DNA of 44,840 nucleotides from Lentzea aerocolonigenes (lineage in GTDB: Bacteria > Actinomycetota > Actinomycetes > Mycobacteriales > Pseudonocardiaceae): positions 1 through 44,840 of the forward strand of contig NZ_JYJG01000033.1 in the NCBI RefSeq assembly GCF_000955955.1, given 5' to 3'. The notes beneath the pieces are model-generated. The model searched no databases. It had not been told where the DNA came from and worked only from the letters and a program-made list of their open reading frames with translations. The translations under genes and the position numbers were made by a program. The first letter of the stretch is position 1. Each line of letters opens with the position of its first letter. Positions 15,932 through 24,815 of the stretch are shown piece after piece.

Positions 15932-17131
15932 GTGACCGTGAGCACAACTGAGGCGATTTCCAGTGGCGGTGAGTCGACGTTCGACTGGATCGACGTCCGC
16001 TCTGAAGCGCGGGCCAAGGCGGGTCTGACCCGCCGCGTCCGGCCGCGCACCTCGGACTCGACGGACCTCGACCTCGCCAGCAACGACTACCTCGGGCTCG
16101 CGAAGGACAAGCGCGTCGCGGGTGCCGCGGCTGCCGCGACCTTGAAGTGGGGCGCGGGGTCAACCGGCTCGCGCCTGGTCACCGGGTCCACGGAGCTGCA
16201 CGCCGAGCTGGAGTACGAGCTCGCGAACTTCTGCGGCTCGCAGTCGGCACTGGTGTTCAGCAGCGGCTACCTGGCGAACCTCGGCGCGGTCACGGCTCTG
16301 TCCGGCCCCGGCACGGCGATCGTGGCCGACCAGCACATTCACGCGTCGCTGATCGACGGCACCCGGATGTCCAAGGCGGACGTCGTCGTCGCGGACCACT
16401 GCGACGTCGGCAAGGTCCGGCACGCGCTGGAGACCCGCGGCAAGCGGCGGGCGATCGTGGTGACGGACTCGGTGTTCTCGGTGGACGGCGACATCGCGCC
16501 TCTCAACGAACTGCACGAAGCCTGCCGTGCCAACGGTGCCGCTCTGGTGGTCGACGACGCGCACGGGCTGGGTGTGGTCGGGCCCGGCGGACGGGGTGCG
16601 GTCGCCGAGGCGGGCATCATCAAGGCGCCGGACGTGATCACCACGTTGACGCTGTCGAAGTCGCTCGGTGCGCAGGGCGGTGCGGTGCTCGGCCCGAGCC
16701 GGGTGATCAAGCACCTGATCGACACCGCGCGCACGTTCATCTTCGACACCGGCCTGGCGCCTTCCAGCGCGGCGGCTGCTCTCGCGGCGATCAAGATCCT
16801 GCGCGAGGAGCCGGACCGGCCCGAGCGCGCGCTGACCGTGGCGCACGACCTGTCGAATCGGCTGAAGGAAGCCGGTTTCGCCGTCAGCACGCCGACGGCC
16901 GCCGTGGTGAGCGTGCGGGCGCCGTCGCCTGAGCAGGCGTTCCAGTGGGCCGAGAACTGCCGGGCTCAGGGCGTGATCGTCGGCTGCTTCCGGCCGCCTT
17001 CGGTGCCGGACCAGATCAGCAGGCTGCGGCTGACCGCGCGCGCTGATCTGACCGAGGCCGACATCGAGCGCGCGGTGCGCGTGATCAGGGAGTGCGCCGC
17101 ATCGTCAGGTGTGGAATCCCGTCCTCGATGA
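15932..17131 (+). CDS. BioF-like alpha-oxoamine synthase (8-amino-7-oxononanoate synthase family)
   Basis: 399 residues. A PLP-dependent acyl-CoA:amino acid C-acyltransferase, which in biotin synthesis joins pimeloyl thioester to alanine. Visible motifs are LASNDYLGLA, GSTGSRLVTGS, HASLIDG, the aspartate of DDAHG (208-212) and the Schiff-base Lys243 in LTLSKSLGAQGG. Length and motifs fit BioF well, but other alpha-oxoamine synthases cannot be excluded and no bioA, bioB or bioD is present. I chose the GTG at 15932, with GGGAG 9 bases before; an ATG-less extension upstream overlaps the divergent P450. The 3' end overlaps the convergent acetyltransferase by 47 bases. Confidence 0.87.
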   Translation: MTVSTTEAISSGGESTFDWIDVRSEARAKAGLTRRVRPRTSDSTDLDLASNDYLGLAKDKRVAGAAAAATLKWGAGSTGSRLVTGSTELHAELEYELANFCGSQSALVFSSGYLANLGAVTALSGPGTAIVADQHIHASLIDGTRMSKADVVVADHCDVGKVRHALETRGKRRAIVVTDSVFSVDGDIAPLNELHEACRANGAALVVDDAHGLGVVGPGGRGAVAEAGIIKAPDVITTLTLSKSLGAQGGAVLGPSRVIKHLIDTARTFIFDTGLAPSSAAAALAAIKILREEPDRPERALTVAHDLSNRLKEAGFAVSTPTAAVVSVRAPSPEQAFQWAENCRAQGVIVGCFRPPSVPDQISRLRLTARADLTEADIERAVRVIRECAASSGVESRPR

Positions 17132-17543
17132 ACTCCGCCCCCTCCGCCACGAAGCCGAACGACGCGTAGAAGTCCGCCACGTACGTCTGCGCGTCGAGCA
17201 CGCACGACGTGGTGCCGACGTCCGCCAGGGCAGCCTGCATCAGCCGGCGGCTGTAGCCGCGGCCGCGAGCCATGCGGGCAGTGGCCACCCGGCCGATGCG
17301 GAAGGTGCCGTCCGGCTCCTCGAGCAGGCGGAGGTACGCGAGCGGGTCGTGCGAGCCGTCGGCTTCCAGCCAGAAGTGCCGGGTGCCCGGTTCCAGGTCG
17401 CGGTTGTCGACGTCGGCGTAGACGCAGTTCTGCTCGACTACGAAGACGTCCTGGCGCAGCCGCAGGATGGCGTAGAGCTGGGCGGGGCTCAGGTCGAGGC
17501 CCCACTGCCGGCGCAGGGTGGCTGGAAACTGTGTGGTTCGCAC
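17085..17543 (-). CDS. ElaA-type GNAT acetyltransferase
   Basis: About 152 residues. It begins with the ElaA signature (SPAQLYAILRLRQDVFVVEQNC...), followed by the acetyl-CoA-binding loop RIGRVATARMARGRGYSRRLM. ElaA proteins are small GNAT-fold N-acyltransferases whose substrates are largely unknown. I chose the GTG at 17543, 14 bases after the stop of the trypsin-like gene; longer in-frame starts would run into that gene. It probably shares a transcript with the protease. Its 3' end overlaps that of the BioF-like gene. Confidence 0.82.
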   Translation of the reverse strand: MRTTQFPATLRRQWGLDLSPAQLYAILRLRQDVFVVEQNCVYADVDNRDLEPGTRHFWLEADGSHDPLAYLRLLEEPDGTFRIGRVATARMARGRGYSRRLMQAALADVGTTSCVLDAQTYVADFYASFGFVAEGAEFIEDGIPHLTMRRTP

Positions 17544-17556
17544 CGCACCTTGGATA

Positions 17557-18291
17557 TCAGAAGCCCAGCACGGACCGGTAGTGAGCCAGCCGGGTGTAGA
17601 CGCCCGGTTCATCGGGGCGCGCGCAGCCTCGGCCGTACGACACGACGCCGGCCAGCCTGCCCCGGACGACCAGAGGGCCGCCGGAATCGCCCGTGCACGC
17701 GTCACGGTTTCCTCGTCCTGCACACAACATCGCACCCGGCCGGTAGTCCGGCTCCTTAATCATGCACTCCTGGTCTGACAAGATCGGCACGGTCACCTTG
17801 CGCAGCGTCATGGACGGCGGCGTGTTCTCGGCGGTGCGGCCCCAGCCCAGCACCGTGCCCTCGTCGCCGGCCTCGCCCAGAGAGATCGTCCGGTACGGCA
17901 ACGCACGCGCCAACGTCAGCACGGCCACGTCGTCGCCCTTGGTGACCTCGCGGTACTCCGGGTGCCGCCACACGTCGGCGACCTGAACCTCGATGCCGTC
18001 GCCGTGCGCGCGCAGGTCGGTGCGGCCCGCGACCACGTGCAACTGCGCGGCCGGGCGCTGGTTGTTGCCGATCACGCCCTTCAAGGTCGCGCAGTGGGCG
18101 GCCGTCATGACCTTGTCCGGAGCTACCAGGGCGCCGCCGCAGATCAGCTGGCCGTCGGTGGTGGTGATCGCCACAACCCACGGGGTGTCCGACACCCGCG
18201 CGGGTGTCCCCCCAACGATCGCATCAGCGGAAGAAGCACCGCTGACCAGCGCGATCAGCGTCGCCAGCACGGCAAACCGCTTACCCCTCAC
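17557..18291 (-). CDS. Secreted trypsin-like serine protease (S1)
   Basis: 244 residues. The signal peptide ends at about ADA-24, directly before IVGG with almost no propeptide. The triad is His67 (TAAHC), Asp121 (DDVAVL) and Ser203 (GDSGGP); the aspartate of NRDAC gives a trypsin-like S1 pocket. GTG start with GAGGAG 8 bases upstream. It is followed closely by the ElaA-type acetyltransferase gene. The lack of a propeptide suggests it is active on signal-peptide removal. Confidence 0.92.
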   Translation of the reverse strand: MRGKRFAVLATLIALVSGASSADAIVGGTPARVSDTPWVVAITTTDGQLICGGALVAPDKVMTAAHCATLKGVIGNNQRPAAQLHVVAGRTDLRAHGDGIEVQVADVWRHPEYREVTKGDDVAVLTLARALPYRTISLGEAGDEGTVLGWGRTAENTPPSMTLRKVTVPILSDQECMIKEPDYRPGAMLCAGRGNRDACTGDSGGPLVVRGRLAGVVSYGRGCARPDEPGVYTRLAHYRSVLGF

Positions 18292-18363
18292 GGACCACTC
18301 CTCGTTGCGCCAGGTGGACGATCGGTCACCTACGGTAGCGATCGCGCTAGGACGGCGTCAAAA

Positions 18364-18403
18364 CCGGAGATTCTCGTGTTAGTGTCCCGTTAGGCCGGAG
18401 ATT
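18364..18403 (+). promoter_or_regulatory. Direct repeat CCGGAGATT upstream of LysE gene
   Basis: CCGGAGATT occurs at 18364-18372 and 18395-18403, 31 bases apart (three helical turns), in the divergent region between a protease gene and the LysE-type exporter. This spacing would suit a regulator binding one DNA face. No binding protein is identified. Confidence 0.35.
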
Positions 18404-18439
18404 TTGCGGTCAGTGGCACAGATCACGGGGGTATGTACG

Positions 18440-19048
18440 GTGTTGTTCGACTTCGGCCAGGTTCCGGCCTTTCTCATCGCGTGCGTGGTCGTCATCGTGA
18501 CCCCCGGTGTTGACGCGTTCCTGTTGCTGCGCACGTCACTGCGGTCCGGCACCCGCTCCGGGCTGCTCGCCCTCGCGGGGATCCACTCGGCAGCCGCGGT
18601 CCAGGTCGCACTGGTGATCTCGGGGCTCGGCGTGGTGCTCGCGCGGTATCCGATGGTGCTCACGGCACTGCGCTGGATCGGCGCCGCCTACCTGCTCTAC
18701 CTCGCGGTTTCCATCGCGCGGGGCCTCATCAAGCGAGCCGCGGACCAACCGGAGGAGGCCATCAGCAACCGGCCGTTCCGCCAGGGCTTCCTGACCAACA
18801 TCACGAACCCGAAGATGATCCTGTTCTCGCTCGCGTTCCTGCCGCAGTTCATCGGATCGGGTGAACCGGCACCTCAGCTCGCGATGCTGGCGGCGGTCTT
18901 CCTCGGACTCGCCGCGGTCTGGGAGCTGATGATCGTGCTGGCGGCCTCCCGGATGGCCAAGAAGCTCAAGCGCCCAGGCGTCACGACGGCGCTGGACGCG
19001 GTCTGCGCGGCGGTGTTCCTGACCATGTCCGTGGGGCTTGTGCTCTGA
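18440..19048 (+). CDS. LysE/RhtB family amino-acid exporter
   Basis: About 202 residues with five to six predicted membrane helices. The family N-terminal pattern (FLIACVVVIVTPGVDAFLLLRTSLRSG, with the TPGP-like turn) and the mid-protein NITNPKMILFSLAFLPQF block identify LysE/RhtB exporters, which remove excess amino acids such as lysine, threonine or homoserine lactone by proton antiport. The GTG start at 18440 follows a GGGGG stretch. The next gene begins 15 bases later, so the two may be cotranscribed. Confidence 0.9.
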   Translation: MLFDFGQVPAFLIACVVVIVTPGVDAFLLLRTSLRSGTRSGLLALAGIHSAAAVQVALVISGLGVVLARYPMVLTALRWIGAAYLLYLAVSIARGLIKRAADQPEEAISNRPFRQGFLTNITNPKMILFSLAFLPQFIGSGEPAPQLAMLAAVFLGLAAVWELMIVLAASRMAKKLKRPGVTTALDAVCAAVFLTMSVGLVL

Positions 19049-19063
19049 GGCAGACTCGCTCCC

Positions 19064-21271
19064 GTGGCGGATCGACTGCAGGCCCTGCGCGACGCACTGG
19101 CCGCGCACCCCGGTGAACCCGTGCCGTTCGACCGACTGGTCGCCGAGGTCTGGCAGGACGATCCGCCGAAGCACCCGCGCGCGGCGCTGCGCACGTTGGT
19201 CCAACGGCTTCGCGCCACCGAGCGGGTGATCACCGAACCGTCCGGCTACCGGCTCGTCCCCCGCCCGCCCGCGCCCTGCCAGCTCCCCTCGGACCTGCCG
19301 GATTTCGTTGGCAGGAAAGAGGAAATCACAAAGCTGCAGCTGCTGAACGCGCCGGTGCGGGTGATCACCGGCCTGCCGGGTGTCGGCAAGACCGTGCTCG
19401 CCGTGCGGGAGGCGCACCGGTTGCGCGAGCAGTTCCCGGACGGCCAGCTGTACGTCAACCTCCGCGGCTACTCCACCGGCCCGTCGATGACCGTCGAGCA
19501 GGCGCGCGCCAGGTTCGTGAAGGCGCTCGGCGGCGGCCCGGACGATGACTACCGCGCGCTGTTGCGCAACCGGCGGGTGCTGGTGGTGCTCGACAACGCG
19601 ACCGAGGACGTGATCACCCCGCTGCTCCCGGAGGCTCCCGGCTGCGTCGCACTGATCACCAGCCGCGCGGAACTGCCGAGGTTCGCGCAGATCAACCTGG
19701 GTGTGCTGGCGGATCGGGAAGCACGCGAGCTCCTCGAGCGAATGCGCGTCGAGGGCGACCCTGGCGAGCTGATCGAGCTGTGCGCGCGACTGCCGCTGGC
19801 ACTGCGCATCGCCGGGGCGAACCTCGCCGGCCGCCACCTGCCGGACTACGTGGCGGAACTGCGCGAGCACCGGCTGGAGGCGTTGGAGATCGAGGAGGAC
19901 GACACCGCCGTGCGGGCGGCGTTCGACCTCTCCTACCGGAAGCTGTCGGAACGGGCTCGGCGGACGTTCGACTTCCTCGGCGCCGTGCCCGGCCCGGACA
20001 TCCCACGCGGACTCGCCGGCGACGCGATCGACGAGCTCGTCGCGGCGAACCTGGTGCAGGGCAACGGAACCGACCGCTACCAGATGCACGACCTGCTGCG
20101 CCTGTACGCACATTCCCGTGCGACGCAACAAGACCGGCGCACCGTCTTCGACTGGTACCTCACCAGGGCGGACGGTGCCGATGCCGCGCTGAACGCCGGG
20201 TTCACCCGCCTGCTGCCGCCCGTCCCGGAGGCCGTGCCGTGCGCGGACGAGCGCGAGGCCCAGGCGTGGTTCGAGACCGAGCGGGCGAACCTCGTCGCAC
20301 TGGCGGAGGACCAACCGGACGCCGCTCTGGTCACCGCTCTGCGCGCACATCTGTCCCTCACCGGGCACTTCGCCGACCTGCGCTCGATCGCCCGTGCCGC
20401 GCTGGCCAGGGAGACCGGCCAACGCGCGGCCGCGATGCGCGTGTGCCTCGGGTATCTCGACTACCGCTTCGGTGACCACCGCTCCGCCATCGAGCACTGC
20501 GAGCGGGCGATCGCCGAGTTCCGGGCAGCCGACCGGCAGGCGGAGGAGTCCGTGGCGCTCAACATGCTCGCCGGCGCCTATCACAGCCTCGGCGAGCTGG
20601 ATCTCGCGCGCAGGCATCTCGGCGCGGCGATCGAGCTGTACCTGGCGAACGACCTGAAGCCGCACCTCATCGGCGGTCTCGGCAATCTCGGGTTGCTGGA
20701 GATGGAGCTCGGCAACCTCGACGCCGCCGAGGAGACGGAACGCCGCTCGGTCGGCTTGGCGCGCGAGATCGACTTCGTGAGCCAGCTCGCGAACCAGCTC
20801 GGCAACCTCGGCACGGTGCTGACCGTGCGGCAGAAGTTCGCGGACGCGGAGGAGGCTTTCCGCGAGGCGCTGGAACTGGCCGTGCGACACGGCCTGCGTC
20901 CGATCGAGATGTTCGTGCTGGTCGAGTTCGCCGAGATGTTCGCCACCACGGGCAGACGTGACGAGGCCCGCGACCACGCCTCGCGCGCGCTCGAACTGGC
21001 CGGGCAGGACAACCCGTTCATCGAGGTCAACGCCTGCCTGGTGCTCGCGGAGCTGAACCGTTCGATCGCCGAGTACGACGAGGTGCACCGGCGCGCGGCC
21101 GACGCCGGGTTCCGGGTCCTGGAGGTGCTCGCGCTCGCGGGCAAAGCGGCGCTGCTGCGGGAAAGCGGCGACACGGAGGCCGCGGACACGTTGTGCCACA
21201 AGGCGATCGAACGGGCGGAGGCGGCCGGGCTCCGCTACCGCGCCGACCGAGTGCGCGCTCAGCTCAAGTAG
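19064..21271 (+). CDS. AfsR-like NB-ARC/TPR regulator lacking a BTAD domain
   Basis: 735 residues. Residues 1-66 form a winged-helix-like segment (DRLVAEVW...ALRTLVQRLRA...GYRLV), as in OmpR/SARP DNA-binding domains but shortened. An NB-ARC STAND ATPase follows (FVGRKEE at 81, Walker A GLPGVGKT 103-110, Walker B VLVVLDNA), then about eight TPR-like repeats from residue 440 to the end (GNLGLLEMELGNLDAAEE and similar). AfsR and related regulators have a BTAD domain between HTH and NB-ARC; here it is absent. It probably senses a ligand through the TPRs and binds DNA on ATP-driven oligomerisation. Its 3' end overlaps a convergent protease gene by 13 bases. Confidence 0.85.
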   Translation: MADRLQALRDALAAHPGEPVPFDRLVAEVWQDDPPKHPRAALRTLVQRLRATERVITEPSGYRLVPRPPAPCQLPSDLPDFVGRKEEITKLQLLNAPVRVITGLPGVGKTVLAVREAHRLREQFPDGQLYVNLRGYSTGPSMTVEQARARFVKALGGGPDDDYRALLRNRRVLVVLDNATEDVITPLLPEAPGCVALITSRAELPRFAQINLGVLADREARELLERMRVEGDPGELIELCARLPLALRIAGANLAGRHLPDYVAELREHRLEALEIEEDDTAVRAAFDLSYRKLSERARRTFDFLGAVPGPDIPRGLAGDAIDELVAANLVQGNGTDRYQMHDLLRLYAHSRATQQDRRTVFDWYLTRADGADAALNAGFTRLLPPVPEAVPCADEREAQAWFETERANLVALAEDQPDAALVTALRAHLSLTGHFADLRSIARAALARETGQRAAAMRVCLGYLDYRFGDHRSAIEHCERAIAEFRAADRQAEESVALNMLAGAYHSLGELDLARRHLGAAIELYLANDLKPHLIGGLGNLGLLEMELGNLDAAEETERRSVGLAREIDFVSQLANQLGNLGTVLTVRQKFADAEEAFREALELAVRHGLRPIEMFVLVEFAEMFATTGRRDEARDHASRALELAGQDNPFIEVNACLVLAELNRSIAEYDEVHRRAADAGFRVLEVLALAGKAALLRESGDTEAADTLCHKAIERAEAAGLRYRADRVRAQLK

Positions 21272-21981
21272 GTCGTCACGCGCGTGTAGACGCCAGGCGT
21301 GTTCGGACGTGCGCACCCGATGCCCCACGAGACGATGCCCGCCAACCGGCCGTCGACCACGAACGGGCCGCCGGAGTCGTCGATGCACGAGTCGACCCCG
21401 CCCTCGGGATAGCCGGCGCAGAACATGGCTCCGGCGTCGTACCGCGCGTACGCCGCGGAGCACTGCTCGTCCGCCATGACAGGGATGGAGGCCTTGTGCA
21501 GCAACGGACTCTTGTCCGTATTGCTCTCCTCCTGCCGCCCCCACCCGTACACGACGCCGACCTTGCGCGCGTCATACACACCGGTGGTGGCGGCGACGGG
21601 CAGCACCCGGTACGGCATGGGCCGAGCGAGGGTCAGCAACGCGATGTCCTTGCCGCGCGAGGGAGTCGAGTAGCCGTCCGCGATCTGATACTGCGTGACG
21701 ACGGACGAGGATCCGCCGTCCGTGCGGAGGTCGAGCCTGCCGCCGACCACGGTGATCGAACTGGGCGTGCGGCTGTAGACGCAGTGCGCCGCCGTGGCCA
21801 CGAGATCGGGCCCGACCAGCGCACCGCCGCAGAACTGGTAGCCCGACGACGTGGTCAGGGCGACCATCCACGGCGCCTCGTCCACGTCCTCCACCACGAC
21901 ACCGCCGACGACTCTGGGCTCGGCGTGAGCGGGGGTCACCGTGATCACGAGCAGGGCCAGAACCACAGCCGGCAGACGCAT
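21259..21981 (-). CDS. Trypsin-like protease homolog with altered oxyanion hole (possible pseudoprotease)
   Basis: 240 residues. A signal peptide (1-20) is followed by VVGG as the mature end. The triad residues are present: His67 (TAAHC), Asp112 (KDIALL) and Ser203. The active-site loop reads SCIDDSGGP instead of CQGDSGGP, replacing the oxyanion-hole Gly193 (chymotrypsin numbering) with aspartate, as read directly from the DNA. This normally cripples catalysis, so the protein may be inactive, weakly active, or a binding or decoy paralog. The ATG at 21981 lies 22 bases after the stop of another S1 gene in the same operon. Its 3' end overlaps the AfsR-like gene. Confidence 0.88.
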   Translation of the reverse strand: MRLPAVVLALLVITVTPAHAEPRVVGGVVVEDVDEAPWMVALTTSSGYQFCGGALVGPDLVATAAHCVYSRTPSSITVVGGRLDLRTDGGSSSVVTQYQIADGYSTPSRGKDIALLTLARPMPYRVLPVAATTGVYDARKVGVVYGWGRQEESNTDKSPLLHKASIPVMADEQCSAAYARYDAGAMFCAGYPEGGVDSCIDDSGGPFVVDGRLAGIVSWGIGCARPNTPGVYTRVTTYLS

Positions 21982-22003
21982 GGACCCCACTGAACCCAGG
22001 GGT

Positions 22004-22780
22004 CTAGGAGCCGACAACTCCAGTCGGCAAAGCATCCACGACCGGGTGAAGGTCCTTCGCGTACCGGGAGAGCCGGACGTAGACGCCGGGCTTGCCCCTG
22101 CGCGCACAGCCCTCGCCCCACGACGTGACGCCGACGAGCTTGCCGCCCGCGACGATCGGGCCACCCGAGTCGCCCTGGCAGGTGTCGATCTTGCCGCCGT
22201 CGTAGCCCGCGCAGAACATGTCCGTCTTCACGAACTGCGGGTACGCCTCGACGCAGTAGTCGTCCGGCAGCACCGGCACCGTGGCCTGCATGAGGAACCG
22301 CGACGTCTTCCCGTTCTCGCTGGTGCGGCCCCAGCCGAGCGCGCGCAACGGCGTGCCGGGCTGGTAGAGCGCCCGATCGGTCAGCTCGGCGATGGGCAGC
22401 GGCGCGTACGGCAGCGGGCTCTTGAGCGTCAGGACGGCCACGTCCTCGCCCTCGTCCGCCGAGACGTACTGCTTGTGGATCCAGATGTCCGCCGGCGTCA
22501 CCGACACCCCGGAACCACGATCTTGCTTGTCCTCGCGACCGGCGACAACGCGCAGCTCACGAGGACTGCGACCCAGGGCGCAGTGGGCCGCGGTGAGCAC
22601 CTTGGACGGCGCGACGATCGTGCCGCCGCAGAACTGCGCGCCGCCCGAGTCGGTCAGGTAGACCGCCCACGGGTTGGCCTCGATCGAGGCCCGCTCGCCG
22701 CCGATGACCTGCTCACCGGCGGCGGCGGTGCCTGTCGACACCAGCATCGCGGCCGCAACCAGCACCAGGAGTCGTCTCAT
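22004..22780 (-). CDS. Secreted trypsin-like serine protease (S1)
   Basis: 258 residues. Signal peptide 1-22, mature end VIGG. Triad His67 (TAAHC), Asp113 (EDVAVL), Ser205 (GDSGGP); the aspartate of KIDTC predicts trypsin-like specificity. A C-terminal extension of about 15 residues (after LSRYAKDL) is not needed for the fold. GGAG lies just before the ATG. It is the middle gene of a minus-strand set: M48 peptidase, this protease, then the paralog with the altered oxyanion hole, with gaps of 15 and 22 bases. This protease could activate or be regulated by its inactive-looking neighbour. Confidence 0.92.
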   Translation of the reverse strand: MRRLLVLVAAAMLVSTGTAAAGEQVIGGERASIEANPWAVYLTDSGGAQFCGGTIVAPSKVLTAAHCALGRSPRELRVVAGREDKQDRGSGVSVTPADIWIHKQYVSADEGEDVAVLTLKSPLPYAPLPIAELTDRALYQPGTPLRALGWGRTSENGKTSRFLMQATVPVLPDDYCVEAYPQFVKTDMFCAGYDGGKIDTCQGDSGGPIVAGGKLVGVTSWGEGCARRGKPGVYVRLSRYAKDLHPVVDALPTGVVGS

Positions 22781-22795
22781 GACTCCAGATGGTAG

Positions 22796-23818
22796 CTACT
22801 CCGCTGGTCCGTTCGGAGCAACCTTGCTCCACATCCTGCCCGCGGCACCCATGACGGACTCGCCGATGTCGTTGATCGTCTTGATCAACGGGTCGGCGGA
22901 GTTGCTCATGGACTCCTTGTACGACTTCGCGGCGGACTTCACATCGTCCGTGAGGTTGCTCGCCGGCCTGTCGTCCTCGCGGCGCGCGTACGTGCCGGTC
23001 AGGATCTCGCGGTACTCCTCGGTCGCCGACCAGCGCTGCAGCTCGGCGGCCCGCACCACGACCAGCGGGTGCGAACGGTGCTCGGTGTGCAGGAGCTTGA
23101 GGAGGCTGTCGCGGATGTCCTCGACCTCCTCGTACTCCTTCGCCTGCGCGAGGAACGACGCGATGTCGACCTGGCCGCCGAGGTCGCCGGCCATCGCGAG
23201 GTGCGTGCGCAACGCGGCCTGCGGGTCCTGGCACGCGAGCAGGCCCGCGCGGTCGCAGGACAGCTCGGTCTTGCGCTGCCACTCGCGCAGCGCCGCGATG
23301 ACCGCCCGCATGGCGATCGCGCCCGCGGGCACCCAGGCGAACGAGGTGGTGAGGTCGATGAGCCGGCGCAACAGCGTGTTGTAGAGCGCGTGGCCCGACA
23401 TCGCGTGGCCCATCTCGTGACCGATGAGGAACCGCAGCGACTCGTTGTCGAGCAGGTCGACCGCACCGGTGCTGATCACGATGAACGGCTTGTCGATGCC
23501 GTAGGTGAAGCCGTAGACCTGCGCGTTGCGCTCGACGTAGAGCTCGGGGACCTCGTCGAGGTCGAACGTCGCCGCCACCTCGTTGCGGATCCGGTCGATC
23601 AACGGGTACTGCTTCGGGCCGACCCGCACGGAGGAAGCCACCTGAAGCAGGCGCTCACCACGCTCGGAGAAGGCTCCGGCGACCGCCTTGAGGATCGGTG
23701 CCACGGCGGGCACCGCCCTCAGCACCGCGAGGGCGCCTCGGTCGGCAGGATGTTCATAGGCGCGCGGGCTGATCCCCGGGAACCGCACCCTCGATGACTG
23801 CTCAATATCCCCCGTCAC
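22796..23818 (-). CDS. M48 family (Ste24/HtpX-like) metallopeptidase
   Basis: 340 residues. Zinc-binding HEMGH at 134-138 and the third ligand Glu185 in TELSCDRAG define family M48. HtpX-like members are membrane quality-control proteases. Here the hydrophobic stretch around 155-180 (SFAWVPAGAIAMRAVIAAL) may be one membrane segment, but the protein otherwise looks soluble, like the YcaL/LoiP-type members. It starts at GTG after a G-rich box. It is the first gene of a three-gene protease operon and is divergent from the alpha/beta hydrolase gene. Confidence 0.87.
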   Translation of the reverse strand: MTGDIEQSSRVRFPGISPRAYEHPADRGALAVLRAVPAVAPILKAVAGAFSERGERLLQVASSVRVGPKQYPLIDRIRNEVAATFDLDEVPELYVERNAQVYGFTYGIDKPFIVISTGAVDLLDNESLRFLIGHEMGHAMSGHALYNTLLRRLIDLTTSFAWVPAGAIAMRAVIAALREWQRKTELSCDRAGLLACQDPQAALRTHLAMAGDLGGQVDIASFLAQAKEYEEVEDIRDSLLKLLHTEHRSHPLVVVRAAELQRWSATEEYREILTGTYARREDDRPASNLTDDVKSAAKSYKESMSNSADPLIKTINDIGESVMGAAGRMWSKVAPNGPAE

Positions 23819-23887
23819 ACCCCCAGGTTAGACACGATCCGGACAAGGGTGCACGGAATCGGCGCCGGTTGGTTGCAAACTGGCGCG

Positions 23888-24781
23888 GTGACCGACGAAG
23901 ACACCACCGTCCTGCCGCTGCGTGGCGGTGCTTCCGCGACCCTGGTCCGCAGGCGTGCCGCGGCCAACGACCGCGGCGCGATCCTCTACGTGCACGGGTT
24001 CGCCGACTACTTCTTCCAGGAGCACGTGGCCGAGCACTACACCGCCCAGGGTTACGACTTCTACGCGGTCGACCTGCGCGGATACGGCCGCTCGCTGCGC
24101 GAGGGCGAGGTCCCGAACTACACGACCGACATGGCCGTGTACTTCGAGGAGATCGACGCCGCGATCGCCAAGGTTCGCGAAGAGCATTCGCGTGTCGTCC
24201 TGATGGGCCACTCTACCGGTGGCCTCACCACGTCGTTGTGGGCACACGAACGGCGGGATGCCGAGTTGATCAGCGCGTTGGTGCTGAACAGCCCGTGGCT
24301 GGACGTCGTCGAGCCGCCGTTCATGCGTCAGCTGGTTCGCTTGATCGGTCAGGTCGCGCCCAAGGTGAAGATCCGCGCGAACCTCGGCGACGCCTACGGG
24401 TCGGCGATCCACAACTCGCGCAACGGCGAGTGGGACTTCGACCTGAAATGGAAGCCGCTCGCGGGGTTCCCGGTGCTCGCCGGGTGGATCCGGGCGATCC
24501 TGATCGCGCAGGAGAAGGTCCACAACGGACTCGACGTACGCGTGCCCGTGCTGGTGCTGCACTCGGACAAGAGCATGCTGAACGCCAAGGCGTGGAGCGA
24601 GGACGTGTCCAAGGCGGACGCTGTGCTCGACGTCGAGGGCATGCGGAAGTGGGGCCCGAAGATCGGATCATCGGTCCGGGTCGTGGAGATCAAGGACGGC
24701 ATGCACGACCTGTTCCTGTCGTCCGAGCCGGTACGTGCGGCAGCGCTCGCCGAGATCGACGAGTTCCTGAAATCGGCTTGA
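23888..24781 (+). CDS. Alpha/beta hydrolase (monoacylglycerol lipase-like, Hydrolase_4)
   Basis: About 297 residues. The nucleophile is the serine of GHSTGG, with the oxyanion turn YVHGFADY, acid Asp in LHSDKS and His in KDGMHDL, the usual order of the family. The Hydrolase_4/serine aminopeptidase-like group includes monoacylglycerol lipases and lysophospholipases; the exact substrate is unknown. No signal peptide or membrane segment, so it is cytoplasmic. I chose GTG at 23888; an in-frame GTG 13 codons earlier has a better purine box and cannot be excluded. The ABC exporter gene follows after 34 bases. Confidence 0.85.
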   Translation: MTDEDTTVLPLRGGASATLVRRRAAANDRGAILYVHGFADYFFQEHVAEHYTAQGYDFYAVDLRGYGRSLREGEVPNYTTDMAVYFEEIDAAIAKVREEHSRVVLMGHSTGGLTTSLWAHERRDAELISALVLNSPWLDVVEPPFMRQLVRLIGQVAPKVKIRANLGDAYGSAIHNSRNGEWDFDLKWKPLAGFPVLAGWIRAILIAQEKVHNGLDVRVPVLVLHSDKSMLNAKAWSEDVSKADAVLDVEGMRKWGPKIGSSVRVVEIKDGMHDLFLSSEPVRAAALAEIDEFLKSA

Positions 24782-24815
24782 CCTCGTCGTAGGTCGAGGT
24801 TCGAGACTGGTCGTC

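Noticed and set aside
18536..21544. Very long minus-strand open frame (about 1000 codons) opposite the AfsR-like gene
   Set aside because: A shadow of the opposite gene in GC-rich DNA: Arg/Gln/Glu/Val-rich composition with no domains. The plus-strand protein has clear NB-ARC and TPR motifs.
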